Shown piece by piece: positions 1 to 12,200 of a stretch of DNA of 64,000 nt. The translations under genes and the position numbers were made by a program. Source of the DNA: Pelecanus crispus (Eukaryota > Chordata > Aves > Pelecaniformes > Pelecanidae). The stretch spans positions 10,001-74,000 of the forward strand of contig NC_134649.1 of assembly GCF_030463565.1 (NCBI RefSeq), in the 5' to 3' direction. The notes below the pieces were generated by a model, which worked only from the letters and a program-made list of their open reading frames with translations, was not told where the DNA came from and searched no databases. Position 1 is the first letter of the stretch. Every line of letters starts with the position of its first letter.

Positions 1-1330
1 CCCAAAAAATTTCTCACACACAAAACGATTCACACCCAGGACAGACACACACACACAATCCAAAGACGCAGACATCCACACAGACAAGACAGACAAAACC
101 ACCAAAATGCATACAAAAAACCACAGGAGACAAAACAGAACAAACACAACTTTATTGAAACTTTTATTCATTTGTTTCATTATACCTTAAAAGCATCATA
201 CAGAGATGTTTAAGAACCATAATTAGCTTGCAATACATTAATATAATGAAACACACGCCATCTTTACTGTCTCATTTGATATTTTTCTTATAGTACCACT
301 CAGACACAATTCATACCTGCTATTCTCTTAACACGCTACAATAATGACTGCGCACCAATTATGCCCAAGTAGTATTCTACTGCTCTTCAAAACTACAGCA
401 AATCATAGAAAACAAACTAAACCTTCACACAACTACACATACTTGACATCTGCCTGGGAGCTGGAAATGCACATCCTTTCTTTTAACCTTGCAATGGCTA
501 CATTTCTCTATAGGTATCTACAACTCTCCCTCTGACACCTACTTCTCCTGTAAATTATCATTTACAAACTGTATTGCAACAATAGTCCCCAGGTGACAGC
601 CTTCAATGCTGGTAACAGTATCTTTTTTTCCCCCCTCTAAAGACCTACCTGTACATCTAGATGCTAAAACACCTGCTTATCTTTGCACTTTCACTTTTTG
701 TGATCGCAATTCTGACACAGGTACCTTATGGCTGCTTTTTTTTTTTTAAACATACCTGACATTTACATTGGTCCATTGCACACTCCAAGCAAGCTGTCTA
801 CTCTCATTTTTTACATGTGCTTGCTACAATTATCTTTACTCGCTTTGTACTCATTGGTTTTTTTTACACATATTTGACCTCTAAAAATTCACCACTACCT
901 TAACATTGCAACTACTTAGTGCCTCTAACTCTCTACCTAGTAATATTTTCCACATTTCTCACTCCTGTTAGGTACTCAGTCTATTGCTTTACATCTCTAA
1001 CTTTTTCTCTTCAAAGCAACACCATCTCTGCAATTTCTATTCCTGGGCAGAAAGCAACCCAGCTCGGCTCCTCTCAGACTCTCTGCTTCCAGGCCACCAC
1101 ACAAAAAAAATCAAACGATATGATTACATCAGAAACTACAAAGCCCCTCATAACAACTTACAATCCTACCAATACACAATACAGCTAGGCCCACCTGGTT
1201 CTCAAGCTGGCCCTCTTCAACACTATCTACCAATTCCAATTCCACACACCCTTCAGATGCAAGATTGTCAACAATCTTCCCATCACCACTGGCTAGATGA
1301 CATACCTCTTGGCAATACCAGGCAAACATC
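1..1330. other. AT-rich non-coding stretch, no gene recognised
   Basis: I see no coding exon, RNA gene or named repeat here. Composition is AT-rich with poly-pyrimidine runs and scattered ACCTG/ACCTA words that would read as splice-like borders on the minus strand. The short open frames are 60-180 codons, show no family resemblance and are treated as chance. Confidence 0.5.
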
Positions 1331-1339
1331 ACATTGCAG

Positions 1340-2290
1340 GACAGTGCTCCCCAGGAATGCCATTACCAGGGGCCTCAAAAATCACCCTCCCTGCAAAAAT
1401 CCCTGCCCAACCCTGACCTCCGCCCAAACATTGGCAATGACCGTCACCTCACGGAGGGACCAGGACCCGGGGGAAAAAAAAACCAGCCAGGGGAGAAAAA
1501 AATCCCCCAGCTAGAGTTTTTTTATTATAATTTCCTGTAAATGCCTGCCAAACTAATTCACAACTCCACACAACATGCCAACAAACAATAATAAAACCCC
1601 AGCACAAAAGCATACAAGGTTAGATACATTCTAAACACACCACTCACCTAGCGCACCAACCGGCCCTTGCTCTCATCACATGTGCTCCACCACCGGCCTG
1701 CAGTGCTCCCCAGGAACGCCATTCCCGGGGGCCTCACAAATTGCCCTCCCTGCAAAAACCCCAGCCCGAGCCCGACCTCCGCCCAAACATTGGCGATGAC
1801 CATCGCCTCGCAGAGCGGCCGGGACCGGGGAAAAAAAAACCCAGCCGGGGGAGAAAAAAAAAAATCCCCCGGCTGGGGTTTTTTTATTATCATTTCTTGT
1901 ATTTGCCTGCAAAAAAAAAAGTCACAACTCCACATGCAACCTGCAAACAAACAATAATAAAACCCCAGCACACAACCCTACAATGTTAGGTACATTTTAA
2001 ACACACCACTCAGCTACCACACCAACTAACCCTCCCTCTCAACACATGCAACTCTACCACTGGCCTGCAGTGCTCCCCAGGAGTGCCGTTCCCGGGGGCC
2101 TCAAAAATAGCCCTTCCTGCTAAAACCCCATCCCGAGCCCGACCTCCGCCCAAACATTGGAAATAACCATCACCTCAGAGAGCACTCAGGACCTCAGGGA
2201 AAAAAGACACAGCCAGGGGACAGAAGACAAAAATCCCCCATCTGAGGTTTTTTTTACTAGTAACTTAAAAAAATTACTCTGAACATTAAA
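1340..2290. repeat. Three tandem copies of a ~360-bp repeat
   Basis: The word CAGTGCTCCCCAGGA recurs at 1342, 1701 and 2068, giving periods of 359 and 367 bp. Each copy continues with 'CCTCCGCCCAAACATTGG', then an A-rich/T-rich inverted repeat. Copy 2 is the best preserved; copies 1 and 3 carry many substitutions, so the array is old. No coding potential is conserved between copies. Confidence 0.85.
1831..1885. repeat. Long inverted repeat (hairpin) in copy 2 of the 360-bp repeat
   Basis: An A-run plus CCCAGCCGGGGGA is followed, after an A-rich loop of about 11 bases, by TCCCCCGGCTGGGG plus a T-run. The arms are nearly perfectly self-complementary over about 20 bp. The equivalent positions in copies 1 (about 1471-1528) and 3 (about 2200-2257) keep the same layout with mismatched arms. 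Confidence 0.7.
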
Positions 2291-2929
2291 TGCAACCTGC
2301 AATAAACTACTTCACACATGCAACGTTATACACTTTCAGAAACTAACGCTCCTTCAACAACCACTCACTCCGCCTCTTACTCAAAATGCATTTGTTTCAC
2401 AACCCACCTGCCACAATGGCAGAGCACCCCAGTTCTAGAGGCCATCCCCAGAACCATCTCACCGTGCACCTTCTTCACAACACATTCCGGTCCTCCTCCT
2501 TCTTCGCCTCAATTTGTATGCTCTGGTAACGCACGCTTCAGTATTTCCTCCGGGGATCCCAATCGCCCGGGGGCATGTGCTAAACGCAACAAAAGCGACT
2601 GCACGCCCTTGCTTGCCGATACCTACTGGCTATCCAAAAACCCAGCCTGGACAACCTCTGCCCAAACAAGCCGTGCTAATCGACCGATGTAAATCAAGTC
2701 AGCTGAATGCTGACCAACAGCTTAACAAGACTACAAGTCTGTCTTACTTTTGCATACATCTTCTAACCACAGCTAACAATAAACAAACCCCACACCCAGA
2801 TATTTAGCCCTGCATATACATGAATCAAAATTCAACCCACTCAGCTACTGGGAAAACTGCCACTCCCCACAGTCCAGACTCCTACCTTGAGCTCCCACAA
2901 AACACAATGGAAGTAAACTGGGCAAGCTG
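2291..2929. other. Non-coding spacer, no gene recognised
   Basis: No repeat family, RNA gene or convincing exon is visible. The overlapping frames of 124 and 97 codons have no recognisable domain and no paralogue elsewhere in the window. Confidence 0.4.
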
Positions 2930-3272
2930 ACAGCAGCTACTGACCCATAGATGGACCGTACAGCCTTTGCCTGAAGACTATTGCCATATCAACATGTAAC
3001 CTTATCGCCATAAAGCTATTGTACCAGGCAGGGCGGCTCTGACCCCAGCATGCAGACACATAACACACAGACACCACCAACAACGTGACCGTGATACGCA
3101 ACACTAAAGAAAGCTTGATGCCCGTAGGAAATAAGCCTCCGCCAGAGAAGTCCCATGGTGCTGTAATGCAACAAATGGTCTATAGCATCCCTGGAAAAGA
3201 GAGGCAATGGCCCCAGCCCATGACATAAAGCTAGTATCAAATCCAGACCACTAGATGCAGGAGAAGATGGCA

Positions 3273-3358
3273 GCCAAGACCTACGACCGTTTAGGGATGC
3301 GGCCAAGACCTACGACCGTTTAGGGATGCGGCCAAGACCTACGACCGTTTAGGGATGC
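3273..3358. repeat. 29-bp tandem repeat, three perfect copies
   Basis: Three head-to-tail copies begin with GCCAAGACCTACGACCG at 3273, 3302 and 3331. They are identical to one another, so this is a recent local expansion inside the old diverged macrosatellite copy. Confidence 0.9.
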
Positions 3359-3470
3359 AAGGACAGAGCCCCTGAAGACAATTCTGGACACAGAACTCTG
3401 AAGAGCAGAGCTACAGGCACCACCCGGCTTGCCACCGCAATAGATGAGCGCTCACAACCATCTATGATGG

Positions 3471-4042
3471 TGTCCTGGTTTCGGCTGGGATAGAGTTAAT
3501 TTTCTTCCTAGCAGCAGGCATAGTGCTGTGTTTTGGATTTAGTAGGAGAAGAATGTTGATAACATGCTGATGTTTTTAGTTGTTGCTGAGTACTGCTTAT
3601 GCTAGTCAAGGACTTTTTCAGCTTCCCATGCTCTGCCAGGCGCACAAGAAACTGGGAGGGGGCACAGCCAGAATAGTTGATCCAAACTGACCAAAGGGCT
3701 ATTTCATACCATATGACGTCATGCTCAGTATATAAACTGGGGGGGGGGTGGCCGGGGAGCAGCGATCGCTGCTCGGGAACTGTCTGGGTATCGGTCGGCG
3801 GGTGGTGAGCAATTGCATTGTGCATCACTTGCTTCGTGTATCATTATTATTATTATCATTATTATACTGTTACTATTAGCATTACTATTTTACTTTATTT
3901 CAATTATTAAACTGTTCTTATCTCAACCCAGGAGTGTTTCTCACTCTTACTCCTCCGATTCTCTCCCCCATCCCATCGGGGTAGGGGGAGTGAGCGAGCG
4001 GCTGCGTGGTGCTGAGCTGCTGCCTGGGGCTAAACCACGACA
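3471..4042 (+). mobile_element. Solo LTR, ERVL-type avian family, copy 1
   Basis: The element starts TGTCCTGGTTTCGGCTGG and ends GGGGCTAAACCACGACA. It is flanked by perfect 5-bp target duplications GATGG (3466-3470 and 4043-4047). Inside are TATATAAA (3729-3736) and ATTAAA (3906-3911) followed by an LTR tail. TG...CA ends and a 5-bp duplication fit class III (ERVL-like) elements, and I recognise the sequence as a widespread bird LTR. No internal retroviral genes are present. Three more copies lie in this window. Confidence 0.9.
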
Positions 4043-4974
4043 GATGGAATGCTGGCCAGACTTGTCCACACTTTAATGGCAAGATAAGAAGCGCTCAACT
4101 GGTGCTACCCTGATGAGTTGATCCGTTTGAGACGCATGGAAGCGCTACGGAGGTGCCTACTGATCAAACACCCACAGACATCAATACCGAAAGCAGCTAT
4201 GGTATAAGACACACAAAACAGACTTACAGAAAATACACAACAGGACAGACACGGGCTGCAACCGCCCTGCCTGCCACACGCAAGCATCATGCTGACTCAT
4301 AACCTGCACCAATTACCTGCCCAAAGGGTACTATTCCTGGACAGCCCCTTCTCCTACACTAACTTTAGAACCGCTCCCTGCAATTCCCAACCTTGTTCCC
4401 TCCCCAGGCCTGGTCCCTCAGTTTATCTTACAGAGGGCCAGAGCTCCGAATCCATCCACAAACAAACAAACTAAACCACACTTATGCAACAGCCCCATGC
4501 TCTTCTGCAGTGTGACCCAGATCACCTGAACTGCTCATCCAATTTTCAAGGCAGCCAGCACAGCTCCCAAAATACCAAAAGGGAAATTCCTAACAAAGAG
4601 GCCACATAATGTTTTCCTATTACGTGGTGACCCAGTCAACAACCACCTCACCACCTCCTACTGCTCCTTACCTGCTGCTACGCCCCTCCGACACTGTCTG
4701 CCGCACGTGGAAAAAACCAAAGCGACAGGCACGTGCCGAGATACTTCACAAAACCACGGCCTGCCTGCGGCAATTCCCATCTCCCGCTCCTTTACCTCAT
4801 CCAGTTGCGCACCTGGCCTCTGTTGTTCGCAGCGGCCGCGTCGAAGCTCGTGTACCGTGTGTCAAACGGTAACAGGCAACGCTTAGAACTTCTGACAACA
4901 CGACACCTGAAAAGTAACTGCTACTTCAGCCTGCTAATCATTACTCACCTTGTCTGGGTCAGTTCCCCCGTCCA

Positions 4975-6250
4975 TGGTACAAATACACATTTATGAATCC
5001 TGATAATTATGTGGCTTTATCTAGAATGAGTAACATCACACACTGATATAGTAACAGATGAGATTTTCACTGTAGCACATTGCAATATTTGATTGGAATG
5101 TCTTAATAACACTCAGTCGTCAGTGATTAACAAAGCAATTAGACAAAATTGATCAAAACAGGTACTTAGTTACAGAGTCAAAGACAGCAAGGTTCACTCT
5201 ATTACTACATGTAAGAATTGCGTAAAGGCAAATTAAGTTACATGGAGTTTAATGATTCACAGAGGGACTGCGGGTGTGGGCAATAAGGAGGACCCTCCCG
5301 TTGAGTCACGAGGTTCAGAATAGACCCCCTTGCTTTCTAAACTCCTCCTCAGAGAGGAGTCTAGGTGCGGCTAAGTCCAATCTTAGTCTCAGACTTGGTC
5401 AACAGTTTACAAGAATAAGGATAATATATATACATGTATATCTAGTACATGGAATAAGTGCATAAAAGACAGTTAGGTAACACCAGAGTGAGAGACATTG
5501 TGTCTGCAGGGAATAAGGAGGACCCTCCCATTGAGTCACGAGGTTCAGAATAGACCCCCTTGCTTTCTAAACTCCTCCTCAGAGAGGAGTCTAGGGGCGG
5601 CTAGGTCCAATCTTGGTCTCAGACTTGGTCAACGGTTTATAGCAATAAGAATAAGGCAGCAGTGTGGAAGTCCCTTTGTAATTAAATCATACATCTACAG
5701 ACAACTTAAACAGATTCACACATGCATACACATACACATGAATACATGTATATATACATATAAGCTATACCTGTTAAAAATTCCCCTCAAGTTCAGTAAA
5801 GTATTCACATCAAATGTCTTGGCATTTCTCAATGGGCGAGTGTTGAGCCTCGAGGAGCAAAGGGTTTCAATCCAGGCTCCGCCAGCCGTCTTCGACAATA
5901 CACCTCCATGGTAGCAAACTCTTAGTTTGCTGGTGCCAAAAGGCATCCCGCTCAGAGGAAATGCTGGTGAGGGACGCTGCAGTCCAGAACAGCTCAAAAG
6001 AAACTCACCTAGGACTGCTGTTTTACAGGAGCTTGAGATGATTGGCTTTAGCTTTTCTAAGTCTCCATCTGACCCTACATCCAGGTCAGTCATTACTAGA
6101 ATTCCACTAATCAGGATATTGCACTGCTTTAAGTCTGTTAGGGGGAACTGATTGTTCTCACTCCCCTCATAAACCGTAATACAGTTTCTGATAAGGACAG
6201 GGCTGGTCTCCGCATCAGCCACATCGAAATTTGATACAATTAAGGGACAC
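4975..6250 (-). mobile_element. Retroelement-like repeat X, copy 1
   Basis: This segment is the reverse complement of 17,965-19,185 along its whole length, at moderate identity. Both copies contain an internal duplication: a block with TTGAGTCACG at 5301 and again at 5531 (period 230 bp), matched by 18,683 and 18,914 in the other copy. The duplication therefore predates dispersal. On the minus strand 5716-6222 is an open frame of 168 codons with no family I recognise. I suspect an endogenous retrovirus fragment, but no reverse transcriptase, protease or defined LTR ends are visible. Confidence 0.6.
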
Positions 6251-7119
6251 CCAACTGAACAACGTGCTACACAAGGCCATGGTCAGGCAGTAATATATGA
6301 GGTGATAAAGCATTCAAAGAGAAAAAAGTCTGAGGGGCACACACCGCCACAGCCCATACCCCGCTTTGCTCATTGCTTCACAGACTCAAAAAACACCCCA
6401 CCCAAAAAAAACGCTCCCATGCACCAACCTTCACATGGTCACCTACCAACAAGACTCCTCTTCCCTCCGACGCTGCAGTATGACCTACCTTAATTGTAGA
6501 ATACCAGCTGGTGAAGCATGTCAAGGATCATCTGGTACTGCCTTTCTTTGCAAAACAAAGTCTAGACAGGATGGCCCAGGACCCTGTCCGGCCAAATCTT
6601 AACTATCCCGTGTTGGGAAATCCACCGCTTCCCTATGGAGATTATTCCAATGGCCAATTGTACTCACTGTGAAAACTGAGGCGGCGGCTGTGGAAAACGT
6701 ATCAAAAACCACGGAGAAATCAAGGTATGCAACAGCCGCTGCTGGCCGCAAATCAAGTGAGTGGGTTACTTGGAGAAAGCCATCAGCTTTGTCAAGAAAT
6801 ATTTGCAATTGGTGAATCTGTGCTACCTTTTCCATTCGTGTACTTCATTTGACTCGCAATAGCCCCCAGGAGCATTCATTCCAAAGTTCCAAGTGACTAA
6901 AACACAACTGATGAGCCTTTAATTTCCTGGATCCTGCTTAAGGCCCTTCATATAGATAGCAGCAACAATAGTCATCTTCAGACCTTCTAGGATATTAGCA
7001 AATCCCAACAACTGGTCAAAACTTCTGAAGAGCAGCCTCAAAACAATATTAAGTGACTCTGCTCACCTCCACTGTCACTCACCGGTACGTGACTCATGCC
7101 TCTGCAAAAATAAAAATAT
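6251..7119. other. Spacer between repeat X and the macrosatellite, no gene recognised
   Basis: The stretch holds no recognisable exon or repeat until about 7085, where sequence matching the macrosatellite (compare 9225-9380) begins. Short frames on both strands show no recognisable features. Confidence 0.4.
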
Positions 7120-7505
7120 CAGATGAATCACCCAGATGCAGAGCAATACCTTGACCGTTCCAGAGGTCTCATCCCCATTTACAAATACAATCTACAGCCC
7201 AACCACATCCTGCCAGTATAAAAAAAAAACACCCCAAAAAACCCATTTAAGCACCACATGAAAAATATGCCATAACACCTTTGAGATTGCATCAGCTTCA
7301 CTACCCCTGAACAGCCCCTCCCACATAACTCAGCCCAGGCCCAAGAAACACTATTCAGAGAGCTGACCGCCCAAGCTTCTGACAGCTACTACATCTGAGA
7401 TGACCACACAACTTCTGCCTCAACAGCCTAGGGATAATGGCATATTAACCCTGCACTCTTACGGCTATTCCACCTGCCCCCGACTCTGCACCCCCGGGCA
7501 GGGCG

Positions 7506-7534
7506 GCTCCAAGCCAAACACACACACACACACC
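7506..7534. repeat. (CA)n microsatellite inside the macrosatellite unit
   Basis: A short CA tract follows 'GGGCGGCTCCAAGCCAA' in each unit. It recurs near 9655, 11,790 and 13,940 and is longest in unit 3, so it accounts for some of the unit length difference. Confidence 0.8.
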
Positions 7535-8639
7535 CCCGACCGACACTCCACGGAACGCTACAAGCGACGCAGCTCAAGGGCGAGAGAAAACTCTCGGCGA
7601 GAAGGATGACAACCGAACGGAAGACGCCGTCAGGCAAGGTGAACTGCGGGACCTTGATGCGAGGGGGCTCTACGGTGAGCCCCCACAGAGAGCAGAACGT
7701 CACGGCCCGTGACAAGAACTTACTTCCAGAAGTACTGAGAAGATGGACACGCAAGAAGCCTGGCACCAAGACCTAAGAACGTAACGACGCAGGGAAGAAA
7801 TCCCGCTCCACAGAAACGGGTGCCTGCGGAGCAGAACTGCTCACGCAGCCGGGAACGATGCCACAGAAGAGGACCATCCGGAAACTTCCGAGATGCAAGA
7901 GCAACCCTCGTTTTAACCTCGCAGCAGACTAAAAGAAGCACCACATCGACGCTATGGCAATGACCGCAGGGGTTCAAGACCCTAGGGGTGGCTTCGGAGG
8001 GGTGTGCCACACCCCTCGAGCGCAAACAGGATGCCAGGAGGCAAGGCAAGTCGAAGACACAGAAGACAGACCACACAAGTGACACAGACAGGCTGGAACC
8101 GCCCTGCCCGGCACCCCCTAACATCATGCTGTCATAGAGGCCGCTGCTCCCTTGACCTGCCCAAAGGGGACCATCCTTGGACGGCCCCCTCCCCTACACT
8201 GTCTTTGAAACCCCTCCCCTGCAATTGCCAACCTCACCACCTCCCCCCACTGACCCCTCTTCTCCAGCCCCGGTGCCTCAACTTAGCTTTCAGACGGCCG
8301 GGAGGCCGCATCCATCCTCGACAGCAACAGCCACAGTCAGCCCACTGGATTAATCCTCCCGTCGCCAGGCTCCTCTCCATCTTCTGCAAGACAAAACCAA
8401 CCCACGCACACAAACGGCGCCGGTCAGCCAGCGTCGCATCGGCCAACGCAGACCTTTCCCGCAACATGCCCCAACTCCGACGCACCGCGGCGTTCCGCTC
8501 CCGTGCTCCACGCCCGTTCCAGAGTCGGAGGCTCCCGCTGTCATCGCTTGAGGCACCTAGGATACCAAGAGACACAGATGCCATCACGCTTGCGATAAGT
8601 CACTGGCCCTGGGCTCCCCCTCTCTACTACCCAGCTCAC

Positions 8640-9263
8640 CTCAAATGCTCCTCCAGTCCAAAGGCAGCCCCCACAGAACCTGCAAAATGAAAACCAGAAA
8701 CACTTCAAACGACTTGCCATATAACAACACCACGCTATCAGAGTCCACCCCGGCCCACGACCGCCTCACCTTCTCGGACCACTCATCGGCATGCGGTGTC
8801 ACCCCTCCGAGCCTGCGTGCTGCACCTGCAAAAAAGCCAAGCAAAAAGGAACATGCTGAGACACCGCTGGCAACATGAGCCCGCCCGCACCGATCCCTGT
8901 CTCGGCCTCCTTTACCTCCACAGCTCGCCCAGCCTCCGTCAGGTTGGGTGGCCGCATCGAGGCTTGCGCACCACCTGCGACACCCAAACAACAGGGGTTG
9001 CTGAGAACTTCACCGGTAACACAACACCTGGAAAAAGAGCCACCACTTCACACCACCAGTCGCCGCTCACCTCGCCCAAGTCTGCTCCGGTGCCCTCGTC
9101 GCACCTCACTTTGGACCTGCAAGTAAGAAAAAAATATCCATACTGTAGTCCCAGAGCCAGCAGTCACCTCTGCCCTCTAATACCATGCGCTGACCCACCT
9201 TCTTACAGCACATCGCTCGGCTCTCCTGCATCGCCCCTTGGTGCCCACCTCATCGCTCTGCAT
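8640..9263 (-). other. Series of tiny exon-like blocks in macrosatellite unit 1
   Basis: On the minus strand four blocks sit between a pyrimidine-rich tract ending in AG and a following GT. In transcription order they are 9263-9249 (15 nt), 9116-9071 (46 nt), 8825-8770 (56 nt) and 8679-8640 (40 nt). Acceptors read like TTTTTTGCAG, donors like GAG|GTGAGC. The same borders are kept in units 2 and 3, and the 40-nt block also in unit 4 (about 15,075-15,116) despite surrounding divergence. A further acceptor-like site follows near 8386. Transcription and splicing are inferred only. Confidence 0.35.
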
Positions 9264-12200
9264 CTGCAAAGCCAAGAATATATGAAACGAGTCACCCAGA
9301 TGCAGAGCAATACCTTGACCGTTCCAGAGGTCTTGTTCCCATTTCAAAATGCCATCTAGAGCCCAACTAGAGCCTGTCATTAAACAAACCAAAACAAAAC
9401 CCTCGTTGAGGCACAACACAGAAAAATGCCTTACCATCTTTGAGGTGGCACCTACTTCACTAGCCCCAGACAGCCCCTCCCCACATGGCTCTCTAAAGAG
9501 CTGTCTGCACAAGCTGCTAATGGCTACTCGATCCTAGATGACCGTACACCCTTTGCCTCAACAGTCTTGGCAAAGTGACATACTAATCCTCCACTCTCAC
9601 GGCTATTCCACCTGCCCCCGACTCTGCACCCCCGGGCAGGGCGGCTCCAAGCCAAACACACACACACACACCCCCGACCGACACTCCACGGAACGCTACA
9701 AGCGACGCGGCTCAAGGGCGAGAGAAAACTCTCGGCGAGAAGGATGACAACCGAACGGAAGACGCCGTCAGGCAAGGTGAACTGCGGGACCTTGATGCGA
9801 GGGGGCTCTACGGTGAGCCCCCACAGAGAGCAGAACGTCACGGCCCGTGACAAGAACTTACTTCCAGAAGTACTGAGAAGATGGACACACAAGAAGCCTG
9901 GCACCAAGACCTAAGAACGTAACGACGCAGGGAAGAAATCCCGCTCCACAGAAATGGGTGCCTGCGGAGCAGAACTGCTCACGCAGCCGGGAACGATGCC
10001 ACAGAAGAGGACCATCCGGAAACTTCCGAGATGCAAGAGCAACCCTCGTTTTAACCTCATAGCAGACTAAAAGAAGCACCACATCGACGCTATGGCAATG
10101 ACCGCAGGGGTTCAAGACCCTAGGGGTGGCTTCGGAGGGGTGTGCCACACCCCTCGAGCACAAACAGGATGCCAGGAGGCAAGGCAAGTCGAAGACACAG
10201 AAGACAGACCACACAAGTGACACAGACAGGCTGGAACCGCCCTGCCCGGCACACCCTAACATCATGCTGTCATAGAGGCTGCTGGTCCCTTGACCTGCCC
10301 AAAGGGGACCATCCTTGGACGGCCCCCTCCCCTACACTGTCTTTGAAACCCCTCCCCTGCAATTGCCAACCTCACCACCTCCCCCCACTGACCCCTCTTC
10401 TCCAGCCCCGGTGCCTCAACTTAGCTTTCAGACGGCCGGGAGGCCGCATCCATCCTCGACAGCAACAGCCACAGTCAGCCCACTGGATTAATCCTCCCGT
10501 CGCCAGGCTCCTCTCCATCTTCTGCAAGACAAAACCAACCCACGCACACAAACAGCGCCGGTCAGCCAGCGTCGCATCGGCCAACGCAGACCTTTCCCGC
10601 AACATCCCCCAACTCTGACGCACCGCGGCGTTCCGCTCCCGTGCTCCACGCCCGTTCCAGAGTCGGAGGCTCCCGCTGTCATCGCTTGAGGCACCTAGGA
10701 TACACCAAGAGACACAGATACCATTATGCTTGTGAGAAGTCACTGGCCCTGGGCTCCTCCTCTCTACTACCCAGCTCACCTCAAATGCTCCTCCAGTCCA
10801 AAGGCAGCCCCCACAGAACCTGCAAAATGAAAACCAGAAACACTTCAAACGACTTGCCATATAATAGCACCACGCTATCAGAGTCCACCCCGGCCCACGA
10901 CCGCCTCACCTTCTCGGACCACTCATCAGCACGCGGTGTCACCCCTCCGAGCCTGCGTGCTGCACCTGCAAGAAGCCAAGCAAAAAGGAACATGCTGAGA
11001 CACCGCTGGCAACATGAGCCCGCCCGCACCGATCCCTGTCTCGGCCTCCTTTACCTCCACAGCTCGCCCAGCCTCCGTCAGGTTGGGTGGCCGCATCGAG
11101 GCTTGCGCACCACCTGCGACACCCAAACAACAGGGGTTGCCGAGAACTTCACCAGTAACACAACACCTGGAAAAAGAGCCGCCACTTCACACCACCAATT
11201 GCCACTCACCTCGCCTGAGTCTGCTCCAGTGCCCTCGTTGCACCTCACTTTGGACCTGCAAGTGAAAAAAAAATATCCATACTGTAGTCCCAGAGCCAGC
11301 AGTCACCTCCGCCCTCTCACACCATGCAACGACCCACCTTCTTGCAGCACATCGCTCGGCTCTCCTGCATCGCCCCTTGGTGCACACCTCATCGCTCTAC
11401 ATCTGCAAAGTCAAGAACATATAAAATGAGTCACCCAGATGCAGAGCAATACCTTGACCATTCCAGAGGTCTTGTTCCCATTTCAAAATGCTATCTAGAG
11501 CCCAACTAGAGCCTGCCATTAAACAAACCAAAACAAAACCCTCGTTGAGGCACAACACAGAAAAATGCCTTACCATCTTTGAGGTGGCACCTACTTCACT
11601 AGCCCCAAACAGCCCCTCCCCACATGGCTCTAGAGAGCTGTCCACACAAGCTGCTAATGGCTCCTCAGTCCTAGATGACCGTACAACCTTTGCCCCAACA
11701 GGCTTGGCAAAGTGACATACTAATCCTCGACTCTCACAGCTATTCCACCTGCCCCCGACTCTGCACCCCCGGGCAGGGCAGCTCCAAGCCAAACACACAC
11801 ACACACACACACACACACCCCCGACCGACACTCCACAGAACGCTACAAGCAACGCGGCTCAAGGACGAGAGAAAACTCTCAGCGAGAAGGATGACAACCG
11901 AACGGAAGACGCTGTCAGGCAAGGTGAACTGGGGGACCTTGATGCGAGGGGGCTCTACGGCAAGCCCCCACAGAGAGCAGAACGTCACGGCCCGTGACAA
12001 CAAGTTACTCCCAGAAGTACTGAGAAGATGGACACGCAAGAAGCCTGGCATCAAGACCTAAGAACGTAACGATGCAGGGAAGAAATACCGCTCCACAGAA
12101 ACGGGTGCCTGCAGAGCAGAACTGCTCACGCAGCCGGGAACAATGCTGCAGAAGAGGACCATCCGGAAGCTTCCGAGATGCAAGAGCAACCCTCGTTTTA

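Larger units (their letters stand above)
2930..4965. repeat. Diverged relative of the 2.14-kb macrosatellite unit, split by a solo LTR
   Basis: Blocks match the macrosatellite unit in the same order. 2960-3060 resembles the start ('GATGGACCGTACAGCCTTTG', then 'GGCAGGGCGGCTC'). 4255-4460 resembles 8095-8330 (the shared 'CTGCCCAAAGGG', and a 'CCCTACACT'-like word). 4680-4960 resembles 8795-9070. The solo LTR at 3471-4042 interrupts it. Similarity is clearly lower than between the units at 7.1-15.1 kb, so this is an older outlying copy. Limits are approximate. Confidence 0.65.

Noticed and set aside
3471-4042. Full-length endogenous retroviruses at the LTR sites
   Set aside because: All four members of this family are single LTRs with direct target duplications and no internal genes between paired LTRs.
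8004-8690. Recurring 158-262-codon frames in the macrosatellite
   Set aside because: Their lengths and ends change between units through frameshifts, opposite strands are also open, and no domain is recognisable. Recurrence follows from the repeat itself.
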